DNA of 36,256 nt from Oscillospiraceae bacterium (GTDB lineage: Bacteria; Bacillota; Clostridia; Oscillospirales; CAG-272), in NCBI GenBank assembly GCA_015064965.1, contig SVRG01000007.1, forward strand, positions 1 through 36,256, written 5' to 3'. The notes below the pieces were generated by a model that made no database searches, was not told the origin of the DNA, and was given only the letters and a program-made list of their open reading frames with translations. Shown here one piece after another: positions 16,060 to 24,849 of the stretch (position 1 is the stretch's first letter; the number at the start of each line of letters is the position of its first letter). The translations under genes were made by a program, and so were the position numbers.

Positions 16060-16686
16060 TTACTTCTTCTTTTTCTTCTTTTTTGCGCTGTCGCCAAAGC
16101 CGGAAAGCTTTTTGCCGAGTGCAAAATATTCGCCATGGGCAAAAGCAATAAGGTTAGCTTTGCCAAGGTCCATTTTGCCGTTTTTATCGAGCAATTTTTC
16201 GTCAACATTGGTTGCAAGAATATCCGCCAGCATCATTACATGCGTACCAAGGTCGGTCATATCGGTAACTCTGCACTCCAAAGCAAGCGGACTTTCGCCG
16301 ATGATGGGGCAAGCAATTTGCGTGGCTTCTTCTTTTGTAAAATTACACTTCTTGAATTTATCCACCTTGCGACCTGTAAAAATGCCGCAATAATCCACAC
16401 TTTTTACCATTTCTGCAGTGGTGAGATTTATCGCAAACTCTCGTGTGTTTTCAATTATTTCATAGCTGTAACGGCTTTTGCGCAGCGAGATATATGTCTT
16501 TGGCGGAATGGTATTTACTATACCCGTCCAAGCAACAGTAGCAATATTGCTGTTTTCCATATCTCCCGATGTGATAAGCACTGCGGGAAGCGGTGCAAGC
16601 AATGCCCCGCCCTTCCAAACCTGTTTTGCCATTGTTTTACCAACTTTCACATAAATTTCAGAAAAATCATGTACTTTCGCCATCAT
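16060..16686 (-). CDS. Flavin reductase-like FMN-binding protein
   Basis: A split-barrel FMN-binding protein of the flavin reductase family; many clostridial members are of unknown electron partner. The core from residue 25 on (GGALLAPLPAVLITSGD, NIATVAWTGIVNTIPPKTYISLRKSRYSYEII, REFAINLTTAEMVKSVDYCG) carries the typical FMN-binding strand pattern. The protein is 208 residues from the first ATG; the internal ATG 18 codons in (16632) fits the family start better, and neither has a strong ribosome site, so the start is uncertain. The C-terminus is unusual, ending in a run of seven lysines. Stands alone; a possible plus-strand promoter for the next gene overlaps its 5' end. Confidence 0.85.
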   Translation of the reverse strand: MMAKVHDFSEIYVKVGKTMAKQVWKGGALLAPLPAVLITSGDMENSNIATVAWTGIVNTIPPKTYISLRKSRYSYEIIENTREFAINLTTAEMVKSVDYCGIFTGRKVDKFKKCNFTKEEATQIACPIIGESPLALECRVTDMTDLGTHVMMLADILATNVDEKLLDKNGKMDLGKANLIAFAHGEYFALGKKLSGFGDSAKKKKKKK

Positions 16687-16721
16687 TGTGTGCTACAATA
16701 ACAATGAAAGGATGTGTATAA

Positions 16722-17135
16722 ATGTTTCGCAAACTATTTGACGCCATCAACCGTTTTATGTACGGCAGATACGGCGCCGATCAGCTTTTTTATGCACTTA
16801 TAATTATATTTTTTGTTTTGTCGGTTGTCAATAGATTTGTCGCCTCGCTGATCATTCTTATTATACAGTACTTGGTTTTCGTTTTTGCGATCTTCAGATA
16901 TCTTTCAAAAAACATATATAAACGCAGAGAAGAAAACAGAAAATTCATGAGCATCTGGCAATCAATAAAAAACTTTTTCGCCTTTCAGCGCGACAAGTTC
17001 CGCGACAGAAAGGTTTGTCGCTATCGCAAATGCAAATACTGCCGCGCCGCACTCCGCTTGCCCATTAAAAAGGGCAAAAACTCGGTAAAGTGCCCTCGTT
17101 GCGGAAAAAGTTTTAAAGTAAACATCTGGATATAA
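16722..17135 (+). CDS. Small membrane protein with C-terminal zinc ribbon
   Basis: I do not recognise a named family function. The 137-residue protein has two closely spaced hydrophobic spans (about 22-40 and 42-60), a basic stretch (KRREENRKF), then a C-terminal zinc ribbon made of CRYRKCKYC and CPRCGKSF, that is two CxxC-type knuckles about 17 residues apart. Similar small zinc-ribbon membrane proteins are common in Clostridia. AAAGGA precedes the ATG. It is followed at once by a bidirectional terminator shared with the convergent DapF-like gene. It could be a membrane sensor or an assembly factor; no evidence favours either. Confidence 0.75.
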   Translation: MFRKLFDAINRFMYGRYGADQLFYALIIIFFVLSVVNRFVASLIILIIQYLVFVFAIFRYLSKNIYKRREENRKFMSIWQSIKNFFAFQRDKFRDRKVCRYRKCKYCRAALRLPIKKGKNSVKCPRCGKSFKVNIWI

Positions 17136-17164
17136 AAAACGCGCCGCTTGGCGCGTTTTTTATA
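17134..17164. terminator. Bidirectional terminator between convergent genes
   Basis: ACGCGCC and GGCGCGT arms around GCTT with A runs before and T runs after. It serves the plus-strand zinc-ribbon gene and overlaps the stop codon of the minus-strand DapF-like gene. Confidence 0.88.
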
Positions 17165-17978
17165 TTGCTTCTCCGCAAAACACCGTTTCACATTTTGCAC
17201 AAAGCAAAGCGCTGTTGCCTGCGAGTTCCACGCAAAAGCTTCCGCATGCATTTTTCACAAGCACTCGTGATGAATCAACAGTTTCATACTCCACAGCAGC
17301 ATATGCCGCAAGCACTGCTCCCTCTCCAAGTGCCCCCATCTCGCCGATTTTGCACCGCCATGAGCGCATAACAAGCGCATTGTCGCCTGCTATTGCCGCA
17401 AAATGCAAATCTATACTCTCTCCGAAAAACAAGACCTCCTCAAGACGGCGGCAAACACTTTGCATATTGAGTGCGCGAAGTGCTGCAGCGCTTTCAAGCA
17501 TGAAAACCGCATGCGCTCCGCACAGTTCATACACGCTGACGCGCGGATGCACTATGCAGGCACGAAGAACTTCGCCGCGTATCCCATGATAGTATTTAAG
17601 CTGCTCAAGCGGCTTTGGCACAAGTTTAGGCATCTCAAGCCACGCGCACACCACTCTGCCTGCCATAACAGACATTTTCACATGATAGACTCTGCCGCCA
17701 AAAGAAATTCCGTACTTTTTCTTTTTTACAGAATTATCGTATAAAAACTTTGCTGCAGATATGACCGCCGTTGCCGAACAGGTACTTTCTTCTCCATTTG
17801 CAAGCAACAGCCTTATTTTCGCATCGCATCCCTCATCCGGCTCGACACTTACAAATCCGTCCGCTCCTATCCCCCTCCTTCTGTCGAGCAACCTTTTGGC
17901 AGTTTCAACACTTTCGTTCATGCGCTCGGCACACACAAGATAATCGCTCCCGGCAGTATGTATTTTTGTCAGTTTCAT
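17160..17978 (-). CDS. Degenerate diaminopimelate epimerase-like protein
   Basis: The fold is that of DapF (two pseudo-symmetric halves), and the N-terminal RRRGIGADGFVSVEP and LLLANGEES segments are clearly DapF-like. Key positions differ: HTAGSDY replaces the usual HGLGNDF, the first catalytic cysteine remains (C67) but its CGNG context reads CSAT, the ER pair of the second half reads RC in SWRCKIGEMGAL, and the second catalytic cysteine is leucine (L217). The 272-residue length is normal. GGGAGA precedes the ATG at 17978; the ORF track's earlier start is not supported. An epimerase needs both cysteines, so this is probably not an active DapF; it may have another ligand or reaction. True dapF would be expected elsewhere. 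Confidence 0.82.
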   Translation of the reverse strand: MKLTKIHTAGSDYLVCAERMNESVETAKRLLDRRRGIGADGFVSVEPDEGCDAKIRLLLANGEESTCSATAVISAAKFLYDNSVKKKKYGISFGGRVYHVKMSVMAGRVVCAWLEMPKLVPKPLEQLKYYHGIRGEVLRACIVHPRVSVYELCGAHAVFMLESAAALRALNMQSVCRRLEEVLFFGESIDLHFAAIAGDNALVMRSWRCKIGEMGALGEGAVLAAYAAVEYETVDSSRVLVKNACGSFCVELAGNSALLCAKCETVFCGEAI

Positions 17979-18051
17979 AAAAAATCTCCCATTTATCATA
18001 TCGCTTATGAAAAGTATATGAAAAAATAGGAGTTTAAATTTCTGTTTTTTA

Positions 18052-18080
18052 TTTACTTTATTCTTTTATGGTGGTATAAT
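18052..18080 (+). promoter_or_regulatory. Promoter of the DUF554 gene
   Basis: TTTACT (18052-18057) and TATAAT (18075-18080) with a 17-base spacer, about 30 bases before the start codon. Confidence 0.7.
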
Positions 18081-18110
18081 TCACCTATATTATTTATTTT
18101 TCGAGGAATT

Positions 18111-18839
18111 ATGGCTCTTTCAGGATCAATAATCAACGCGGTATTGATTATCGCAGGCGCACTGGCAGGACTTGTTTTCAAAAAGATACTGTCCGACCGC
18201 CTAAAAGACACGCTGCTCCAGGCAGTGGGACTCATTGTAATTTTTGTTGGAATCGGCGGCGCAGTAAGCGCGGCCCTCACCTATGAGGACGGAGCATTTG
18301 GTACCAAGGACACACTTATAATGATTTTGGCAATGGTACTCGGCACAGTTATAGGCGAGCTTATCAATATCGAAAAGCAGCTTGAACGCTTTGGCGCATT
18401 TTGCCAGAAAAAACTTGTAAAGGAAAATGCAAAATCTACCTTTGCGGAAGGGTTGGTAACTGCATCCCTCATATTCGTAGTAGGTGCAATGGCGGTGGTC
18501 GGCGCACTTGACAACGGTATCCGCGGTGACGACTCTACCCTTGTGGCAAAAGGAGTTATCGACTGTATCACAAGCGTTGTGCTTGCATCAACGCTCGGTA
18601 TCGGAGTAATGTTCTCCGCTGTACCCGTATTTGTTTACCAAGGTGCTATCGCGCTACTCGGCGTTTATATTGAGCCGTTTCTCACAAGTGCTGTTATATC
18701 GCAGATGTCTTTCACCGGCTCGATTCTGATATTTGCAATCGGTGTCAACATGCTTGGATTTGTAAAAATCAAAGTGGGCAACATGCTCCCTGCGATTTTT
18801 ATGCCGATTCTTTTTGATATTGTAACCGGAGTTTTTTAA
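18111..18839 (+). CDS. DUF554-family membrane protein
   Basis: A polytopic membrane protein of the DUF554 (YdfK/YqgA) family whose transport or other role is not established. The 242 residues begin with the family pattern GSIINAVLIIAGALAGLVFKK, followed by a GLIVIFVGIGGAVSA segment and five further hydrophobic spans, including VASLIFVVGAMAVVGALDNGIRGD, which is the family's most conserved region, and a C-terminal GVNMLGFVKIKVGNMLPA. GAGGAA lies just before the ATG, and a promoter is visible upstream. It ends at a terminator that also serves the convergent permease gene. Confidence 0.9.
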   Translation: MALSGSIINAVLIIAGALAGLVFKKILSDRLKDTLLQAVGLIVIFVGIGGAVSAALTYEDGAFGTKDTLIMILAMVLGTVIGELINIEKQLERFGAFCQKKLVKENAKSTFAEGLVTASLIFVVGAMAVVGALDNGIRGDDSTLVAKGVIDCITSVVLASTLGIGVMFSAVPVFVYQGAIALLGVYIEPFLTSAVISQMSFTGSILIFAIGVNMLGFVKIKVGNMLPAIFMPILFDIVTGVF

Positions 18840-18841
18840 AA

Positions 18842-18872
18842 CAAAAAAGCGGCTTATGCCGCTTTTTTGTTT
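18842..18872. terminator. Bidirectional terminator between DUF554 and permease genes
   Basis: AAAAAAGCGGC and GCCGCTTTTTT around TTAT. The last codons and stop of the minus-strand permease lie within the hairpin. Confidence 0.88.
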
Positions 18873-20242
18873 TTGATGTTTATTATTATGCCAATAGCCA
18901 TGATTATTGCAAAAACAATGAGATAATACACAACAGAAATTCCATGAGAAATCGCGGTTGCATACATCATGAACGCGCTTGCAAAGGTTGCGAGAGCAGG
19001 AACAATAAAACGCTTGAACAAGCCAAACTCTTTGCCCTTTACCATAAACATGACATAAATCGGGATGTAAAGCGCATGAAGCGTGATAATGGGAAGCTCC
19101 GATGAATCAAATCCGTATGCGCCAAACCAACCTTCTTTGCCTGACATAGGTCCGGCAATGATGCTTGCATAGAAATAGAAGAACCAGAACATTGCCATCA
19201 AAAGTCCGATAATCGCAGAGTTTGAAGGCATATTGGTCTTTGCATCGATCGTTGTAAACACGTCGGGCTTCATGCCCTTATTTCTTATCGCAAGCGAATA
19301 TGTTGTTCTTGCAGAAGCAAGCATAAGACCGTTAAGAGTACCAAGGCAAGAGAGAGCAACAAAAAGATTAAGCACTGCACCTACACCGCCGCCAAAGATG
19401 TTTGTAAACGCCTTGCTGGCATCGTTGGTGAGTTCTTCAACAGTAGCACCGCCTGCAATACCGAGATTGTAACAAACGCAGATAGCCATTACGATAAGCG
19501 AGCCAACCGCAAGTGCGATGGGTAGATTGCGTTTTGCATCTTTAAGTTCGGCATTAACGCTTGTAGCGATAATCCAGCCGTCATATGCAAACGCGGTTGA
19601 AACTAGCGCGATGAAGAACAAGTTGCCTGAATTTGAATCCAAAGCGGGAGCCTGTGTAAAGTTTTCAACAATTGTACCGTTTGTAATGCCGACAATAACA
19701 CCGACAACTGCCATAAGTATGAGGGGAATAAGTTTTACAACGGTAGTTGTAACCTGAAATTTACCCGCAATTTTCGGCGAAAGCGTATTGAGCGCATAAC
19801 TGCCTATCATAAACGCAAGAGTTATAACCATGCACTCAGGGCCCGTAAGGGGGTTTTCGGCAAATCCCGGGAACACAGAGTTGAGAAAAACCACCGTGTA
19901 TCTTGCACTTACCCATGCAAGCACACCGGTAATTGCAGGCATATAAATCATAGCAATGAACCAACCTACAAAGTAGGAATAGCCCTCTCCCACTATTGCC
20001 TCTGCGTAGTCAATAACGCCGCCGGATTTTTCATATTTGGTTGCCATAAATGAGAACGCAAGACAACAAACAACCATGATAAGACCGCCTGCTATCCATG
20101 CCAGAATTGCGGGGGTAAGGTTGCCATTAGTCTTTGTCAAAATGTCCTGTGCTTTGAAAAATATGCCGCTACCTATTACTATGCCGACAACCATTGCAAT
20201 AGCGGTAAACAAGCCATATTTTTTGGTTAGTTTTTGTTCCAT
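18854..20242 (-). CDS. APC-superfamily amino acid permease
   Basis: A secondary transporter for amino acids of the amino acid-polyamine-organocation superfamily. The 462-residue chain has twelve predicted membrane spans. The first span contains the unwound-helix motif VIGSGIFFKA that binds the substrate backbone, and the amphipathic loop AYDGWIIATSVNAELKDAKRNLPIA between spans 6 and 7 is the family's other signature. This suggests a serine/threonine or neutral amino acid exchanger of the SteT type, but the substrate cannot be assigned with confidence. AAAGGAG precedes the ATG, with TATAAT on the minus strand at 20271-20276. The gene stands alone. Confidence 0.88.
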   Translation of the reverse strand: MEQKLTKKYGLFTAIAMVVGIVIGSGIFFKAQDILTKTNGNLTPAILAWIAGGLIMVVCCLAFSFMATKYEKSGGVIDYAEAIVGEGYSYFVGWFIAMIYMPAITGVLAWVSARYTVVFLNSVFPGFAENPLTGPECMVITLAFMIGSYALNTLSPKIAGKFQVTTTVVKLIPLILMAVVGVIVGITNGTIVENFTQAPALDSNSGNLFFIALVSTAFAYDGWIIATSVNAELKDAKRNLPIALAVGSLIVMAICVCYNLGIAGGATVEELTNDASKAFTNIFGGGVGAVLNLFVALSCLGTLNGLMLASARTTYSLAIRNKGMKPDVFTTIDAKTNMPSNSAIIGLLMAMFWFFYFYASIIAGPMSGKEGWFGAYGFDSSELPIITLHALYIPIYVMFMVKGKEFGLFKRFIVPALATFASAFMMYATAISHGISVVYYLIVFAIIMAIGIIINIKNKKAA

Positions 20243-20308
20243 AATAGAACTCCTTTTCTTTAATGATACTATTATAACATATAATGATAAAAAATGCTAT
20301 AAAAAAAA

Positions 20309-20335
20309 TTAAAACCCCCAAAAATGGGGGTTATT
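20309..20335 (-). terminator. Rho-independent terminator after dacA-like gene
   Basis: AACCCCC and GGGGGTT arms around a five-to-six-base loop, with a T-rich tail on the minus strand, directly after the carboxypeptidase stop codon. Confidence 0.85.
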
Positions 20336-21463
20336 TTACTGTGGAATATAGTTTTTATAAATCTTAAAAGCGTCGTATACCGCGCCGTAATTGCCCTCCT
20401 CTGCGGTGGACATTGCCCTGCCGGTTACAAGAATATACCTTTCGCCGCTTGGTGTTTCAGCGCACGAAACAAGGCAGTTGAGTGCCTCGTTAGTATATCC
20501 GGTTTTACCTGCGATGATCTCGGCAACTTCCGGTTCTGTGCCATACATACGGCTGAACACAGTGCTGACAAGCAAAAGTCCCTCCGGATGCTGGGGAGTT
20601 GCAGTAGTAACATATTGATACGTTGACATTATCTCTGCAAGCAACGGAATGTTCATAGCATATCGCATGATAATTGCAATATCGTGCGGAGTTGAGTAGT
20701 GATCGGGGTCATGCAAGCCGCTCGCGTTTACAAAGTGAGTATTTTCAAGGCCGAGAGCCGCTGCCTTTTCGTTCATGAGTTCTGCAAATTTTTCCTCACT
20801 GCCGGCAACCCTGACCGCAACCGCGGTGGTAGCGTCTGCACCGGAAGGAAGCGCTATTCCGTACAAAATATCAATCATCGGCACAGTTTCACTTGAAAGA
20901 AAACCTGCAACACTTGCGCCGGCTTTATAGGCAGGGTCGGTTATCGTATAGTCAAAGGTGAAGGTTTCGTTCAAGTCCTCGATATGCTCATATGCAACAA
21001 TAAGTGTCATAACCTTGGTCATGGACGCAGGATACATACGGGAATTGCCGTTTTTGTGCGCAAGCACCTTATTGTTCTTAATATCAAGAAGAATGGCAAA
21101 CTCGCTGCGGATATCCGTAAGGTTTACCGTATCGTCGGTATACATTGCGTAAACATCCGGCTCTTCAAGCGGCGAAAGCGGTGCTACAGTGGCGTTTGTC
21201 ACTGTTCCGGCGGGCAGCTCCTCAGTAGCAAATACTGCGGCGGTATCGCCGACGCTGTATCCGTGCTCCAAAAGCTCATTTTCAAGCGCGTTATTTCTGC
21301 CACGAAGCGCGCCAAGCAAGCAAAGCATTATAACAAGCGAAACAGAAAGCACCGACAAAAGCACAACCAAAAGTGTTTTAAAAGAAATTATACTGCCACC
21401 CTCAAGAGGTATTATATATGATTTTTCAAGGGGCTGCTGCCCGTTTGAATTTTGCTCTTGCAT
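20336..21463 (-). CDS. D-alanyl-D-alanine carboxypeptidase (PBP5/DacF type)
   Basis: A low-molecular-weight penicillin-binding protein that trims the terminal D-Ala from peptidoglycan stem peptides outside the membrane. The 375 residues start with a cytosolic tail and one membrane anchor (about 30-53) in place of a cleavable signal, followed by a ~70-residue linker and the serine peptidase S11 domain. Active-site motifs are SMTK (S147-K150), SGA at the SxN position (S207) and KTG in GKTGYTNEA. The usual C-terminal amphipathic anchor domain of PBP5 is missing, which fits the N-terminal anchor. The minus-strand promoter TTGAAA-17-TAAAAT lies at 21499-21527. Confidence 0.92.
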   Translation of the reverse strand: MQEQNSNGQQPLEKSYIIPLEGGSIISFKTLLVVLLSVLSVSLVIMLCLLGALRGRNNALENELLEHGYSVGDTAAVFATEELPAGTVTNATVAPLSPLEEPDVYAMYTDDTVNLTDIRSEFAILLDIKNNKVLAHKNGNSRMYPASMTKVMTLIVAYEHIEDLNETFTFDYTITDPAYKAGASVAGFLSSETVPMIDILYGIALPSGADATTAVAVRVAGSEEKFAELMNEKAAALGLENTHFVNASGLHDPDHYSTPHDIAIIMRYAMNIPLLAEIMSTYQYVTTATPQHPEGLLLVSTVFSRMYGTEPEVAEIIAGKTGYTNEALNCLVSCAETPSGERYILVTGRAMSTAEEGNYGAVYDAFKIYKNYIPQ

Positions 21464-21498
21464 GTCAAATTCCTTTCAGCAAAATAGCATTACATATT

Positions 21499-21527
21499 AT
21501 TTTATCACACTTTATATCTTTTTTCAA
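21499..21527 (-). promoter_or_regulatory. Promoter of the dacA-like gene
   Basis: On the minus strand TTGAAA (21522-21527), a 17-base spacer and TAAAAT (21499-21504), 36 bases before the start codon. Confidence 0.75.
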
Positions 21528-21537
21528 TACTTCTGTC

Positions 21538-21566
21538 TTGCATTTATAAAATTAGTATAGTATAAT
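21538..21566 (+). promoter_or_regulatory. yajC promoter
   Basis: TTGCAT (21538-21543), 17-base spacer, TATAAT (21561-21566). It lies back to back with the dacA-like promoter. The same TTGCAT-17-TATAAT pattern occurs before the ABC transporter gene. Confidence 0.75.
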
Positions 21567-21597
21567 AATAGCGATAATTTTAAAACGGAGGCAAAAA

Positions 21598-21939
21598 ATG
21601 TTTGATTTTCTTTTAACCGGCGAAGCTGCTCCCCAGGGCGGCGGTCTTGGTCCTATACTTCTTCTTGTACTGATGTTCGTAGTAATGTACTTCCTTATGA
21701 TTCGTCCTCAGAAGAAACAGGAGCAGGAAGCACAAAAGATGCGCGACGGTCTTCAGGTTGGCGATGAAATCACCACCATCGGCGGTATCATCGGAGAAAT
21801 AGTTTCCATCAAAGAAGAGACCATCACCATTGAAACCAGCCGTGCTGGCACAAAAATCCGCTTTCTCAAGAGCGCTGTAAGAAGCGTTGACGTAAGCGCA
21901 GAAGACAAGAAAAAGGCTGCTGAAGGCAACAACAACTAA
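21598..21939 (+). CDS. yajC: Preprotein translocase subunit YajC
   Basis: Small accessory subunit of the Sec secretion channel. The 113-residue protein has a short N-terminal segment with a Gly-rich stretch, one membrane span with the hallmark VMYFLMIRPQKKQEQEAQKM that anchors the family call, a cytosolic domain with VGDEITTIGGIIGEIVSI, and a charged tail. GGAGG lies seven bases before the ATG. In many genomes yajC neighbours secDF; here it stands alone with its own promoter and terminator. Its proximity to a group of large exported proteins may be chance. Confidence 0.95.
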   Translation: MFDFLLTGEAAPQGGGLGPILLLVLMFVVMYFLMIRPQKKQEQEAQKMRDGLQVGDEITTIGGIIGEIVSIKEETITIETSRAGTKIRFLKSAVRSVDVSAEDKKKAAEGNNN

Positions 21940-21941
21940 AC

Positions 21942-21972
21942 AAAAATTCCACCCAGAAGGGTGGAATTTTTT
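21942..21972. terminator. Bidirectional terminator between yajC and the first SGNH gene
   Basis: AAATTCCACCC and GGGTGGAATTT arms around a short AGAA loop, with A and T runs on both sides. It serves both yajC (plus) and the convergent SGNH gene (minus). Confidence 0.88.
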
Positions 21973-21976
21973 TGTT

Positions 21977-24727
21977 TTAGAACACGAGTTTCTTAAACAT
22001 CTGAAGAACATGGAGAATATCAACATCACGCATACCGTAGAAAGCAGGAAGATAAGCATTATAAAGATCTGTGGGCGTTCCGTTGAGCAAGTAGGAAAGG
22101 CTGACAAGCGCATCACCAATGTCAACCACGCCGTCAACGTTAAGGTCTTCAACCTTTATAACCTCATTGGTAAGTCCTTCTGCAAGGTTTACGGTAATGG
22201 AACCGGTGTTTTTGAGGATGTCATACTTTGCAGACTCCAGAGAACCGCCAAGCCAGCTAAACTCGCGAACGGGCTTGCCTTCAGGCCATGTTTTGAGGTT
22301 GAGAGTAATTGTTCCGGTAAGATAGTTCTGTCCGCAAGCACCGTTACGGATATTATCACGGATAACAACATTAGGACCTACATTAATTACCATGTTGCCG
22401 CTATAAGTGCCGTAAATTGCCTTGGAATAATTGCCGTTATAGAGATAGTTGCCGCCCATGAAGTAGCTGAAATCACCGCCGTTTACGGTAATTGTGCAAT
22501 CTTCATCAGATCCAACGGACTCACGGCTGTTATACCAACCGGAAGCCTTATCCTCGCTAAAGGAAATCACGCCTGCTGCCAAAAGTGCCGCTTTTGATTT
22601 GAATGTTTCGGTAAATGTTACATTGTTATAGCCGCATGCAATATGAATTGCGCCGGTAGATGTAGTGTAAATACCGATATTATCGAAAGTAGCATCATTC
22701 TTGATGTGGAAATGCTTTGCGTTTGTATGAAGGGATGCGCCCTCGCCATATCCCTTGATAGTGAGGTTTTTAACATTTACAGGGGTTGGCATACCGTACT
22801 GAGCGTCGCCAATCTTTTCGTACTTATATTCACCAATGATGTGAATGGTGGAGCCGTCAACAGCCTTTGCAAATGCTATTGCAAGGTTGGATGTGGGGTT
22901 TTCAAGAGTACATTCTGCATTGTTTGTACCGTATACCACACCCGCTACCGGTTCTTCGGGCGCTTCAGGAGCAACATAGATGTCCATTTGACCAAAGTTT
23001 TCGGGAACTGTAATTCCGTTTCTGATAGCGTCATAAATCGCATCTGCATAAATTGCATAGCCTGCTACATGGGGATGGAGGTTGTCGCCGGAAAGGAGCT
23101 CGCCTGCAAGCGCCTCATCAAGTGTGAGTGCATAGAGGTCGATGTAGGTTACATCCTTGCCTGCTGCGTCAAGTGCATTGAGCACAACATCCTGAATTCC
23201 GCGGATATTTGCAACTGCTGCAACATCGGTGGATTTACGATAGATAGCACTTGTACCGTATACCATTTCGGTAGAGTCAAGTTCTTCATAACCGAGCACA
23301 AATGCCTCATATTCTTCAGCATATCTGTCGCCCATACCGTATGTGTATGTTGTGGAGTTTGCATCATTGGTGCCAAGACCGATGATTACGATATCGGGGT
23401 CGGTTTCTTCCATGGAAAGAGTGTACGCAAGTCCCTCGGTATAGCCAAGGCCGCTGTATTGCATAACCTTGGTTGCGCCGCAACCGTAGTTTGCAACTAC
23501 AACATCCTCGCCAAGATCAAACATCTTTTTGTAAAGCTGTGCAGGATAAGAGCCAAGCTCAAAGTTTTCAACTTTGTTAATAACCGCTCTTGAACCCTGA
23601 GTGATAGAGTCGCCGATACATGCAATACGGGTGGGCTCGTCATATTTCTGCGCCGCGCCGTTTACGCTGTCAAAACGAACATAATCAACATTTTTTGCAG
23701 TGGGATAAGTAAGAGTTGCTGTTGCAGAACCGTCAGTATAACCCTTAACCTGAGTTGCATCAAGAATAATGCCGTCTGCAAGATCTGCCGCTTCTGCTAC
23801 GGTAACGGTGTAGTCACCGCGAACAAGCTGCTGGTATGCAGCGGTGATCTGTGTTGCACCAACTTCAAAGCCGTTAAGTTTACCGCCGTTGATATTGATA
23901 GCGATTTCACCGTCAATTGCATAGAACTTGCTATCAGATTTTGTGTACTGCGAGCAAGCGCTTGTACGTGTGGAAGTCTGACCGATATAACCCTGCGCAT
24001 AAATAGGAGTATTGAATGTACCGCCGTTAATGGTGAGGATTGCATCATCTGCAAGGATGCTCATACCGGAAATCGAGAAAGCCTTGTCAACCTTGAGTGC
24101 AGTATCTGCATCATAGGAAACAGTGCTGCCGAAGGTACCGCCATTGATAGTAATAGTAATGGGAGCAGCGATGGAGCCAAGGAGTGATGAATAGCCGAGA
24201 CGGTAGCTACCGCCCATGAAATGGCGGAATGTACCGCCGTCTACTACGATATCATAAGGCAGCTCGCAAACGAGAATCTTGTTTTCTGCATAATACTTCT
24301 CGGGGGTTGCAGTAGTCTCACCGCTTGTGCTTTCAAAATTGTGATAACCGCCGTAGAAATCAAGCGTACCTGTAACTGCGAATTTGTTTGTAAAGGTTAC
24401 AGAGTTAAAACCGCCGTAAATCACGCCTTCGGTTGCCTCAACAGGAAGGTCAAGAGTGATTACATTGTCATTTGTGTTCTTTTCAAACATAAGAGAGCCG
24501 TCGAGAATAAGCTTTGCACCATTTTCAGAGGTGATGGTGAGCGCGCCCGCCTGCTCAGGAATTACAGTGCCGTCTGCTACGGTAACATCCTCGGTGAGCG
24601 TAACAGTGCCGCCGGCACCGTTTAAAGCCGCTACTGCATCAAGAAGTCCGTCAGCAGCAAATGCACTTACTGCCATGATTGCCGCAAGTGTCAGCACTAC
24701 CAAAAGTGATAACAGTTTTTTGTTCAT
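21977..24727 (-). CDS. Secreted SGNH hydrolase embedded in beta-solenoid, with C-terminal half-dockerin (copy A)
   Basis: A predicted exported esterase or lipase-like hydrolase, 916 residues. A signal peptide ends at AFA (about residue 24). Residues 25-345 are beta-rich with repeated INGGTF turns, suggesting a beta-solenoid; residues about 365-575 form an SGNH hydrolase with GDSIT (S374), the GTND motif and DNLHP (D548, H551), so the catalytic set is complete. A second beta-solenoid region follows to about 860, and the chain ends with a dockerin-like module whose first repeat DLNVDGVVDIGD keeps a calcium loop while the second has lost it. The ORF track starts at TTG; the ATG at 24727, 9 bases after AAAGG, is preferred. 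Paralogue of the gene at 28131. Likely removes acetyl groups from polysaccharide; substrate is unknown. Confidence 0.85.
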   Translation of the reverse strand: MNKKLLSLLVVLTLAAIMAVSAFAADGLLDAVAALNGAGGTVTLTEDVTVADGTVIPEQAGALTITSENGAKLILDGSLMFEKNTNDNVITLDLPVEATEGVIYGGFNSVTFTNKFAVTGTLDFYGGYHNFESTSGETTATPEKYYAENKILVCELPYDIVVDGGTFRHFMGGSYRLGYSSLLGSIAAPITITINGGTFGSTVSYDADTALKVDKAFSISGMSILADDAILTINGGTFNTPIYAQGYIGQTSTRTSACSQYTKSDSKFYAIDGEIAININGGKLNGFEVGATQITAAYQQLVRGDYTVTVAEAADLADGIILDATQVKGYTDGSATATLTYPTAKNVDYVRFDSVNGAAQKYDEPTRIACIGDSITQGSRAVINKVENFELGSYPAQLYKKMFDLGEDVVVANYGCGATKVMQYSGLGYTEGLAYTLSMEETDPDIVIIGLGTNDANSTTYTYGMGDRYAEEYEAFVLGYEELDSTEMVYGTSAIYRKSTDVAAVANIRGIQDVVLNALDAAGKDVTYIDLYALTLDEALAGELLSGDNLHPHVAGYAIYADAIYDAIRNGITVPENFGQMDIYVAPEAPEEPVAGVVYGTNNAECTLENPTSNLAIAFAKAVDGSTIHIIGEYKYEKIGDAQYGMPTPVNVKNLTIKGYGEGASLHTNAKHFHIKNDATFDNIGIYTTSTGAIHIACGYNNVTFTETFKSKAALLAAGVISFSEDKASGWYNSRESVGSDEDCTITVNGGDFSYFMGGNYLYNGNYSKAIYGTYSGNMVINVGPNVVIRDNIRNGACGQNYLTGTITLNLKTWPEGKPVREFSWLGGSLESAKYDILKNTGSITVNLAEGLTNEVIKVEDLNVDGVVDIGDALVSLSYLLNGTPTDLYNAYLPAFYGMRDVDILHVLQMFKKLVF

Positions 24728-24743
24728 TTTATACAACCTTTCC

Positions 24744-24757
24744 GGCTTTTTAAAGCC
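24744..24757 (-). promoter_or_regulatory. Leader hairpin before the Shine-Dalgarno site of SGNH copy A
   Basis: The minus-strand mRNA reads GGCTTT-AA-AAAGCC directly 5' of GGAAAGG. Copy B has GCCTTTTAAAAGGC at the same distance from the start codon, with the inner GC pair reversed on both arms. Confidence 0.65.
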
Positions 24758-24773
24758 ATATTATTTCCAATAT

Positions 24774-24803
24774 ATATAATAACATATTTATAATTATTTT
24801 CAA
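24774..24803 (-). promoter_or_regulatory. Probable promoter of SGNH copy A
   Basis: On the minus strand TTGAAA (24798-24803), 18-base spacer, TTATAT (24774-24779), or ATTATA with a 17-base spacer. Confidence 0.6.
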
Positions 24804-24849
24804 TAGAAAAAACTATTATCAATCAAATATCTTTTTGCACCGTCACCAA

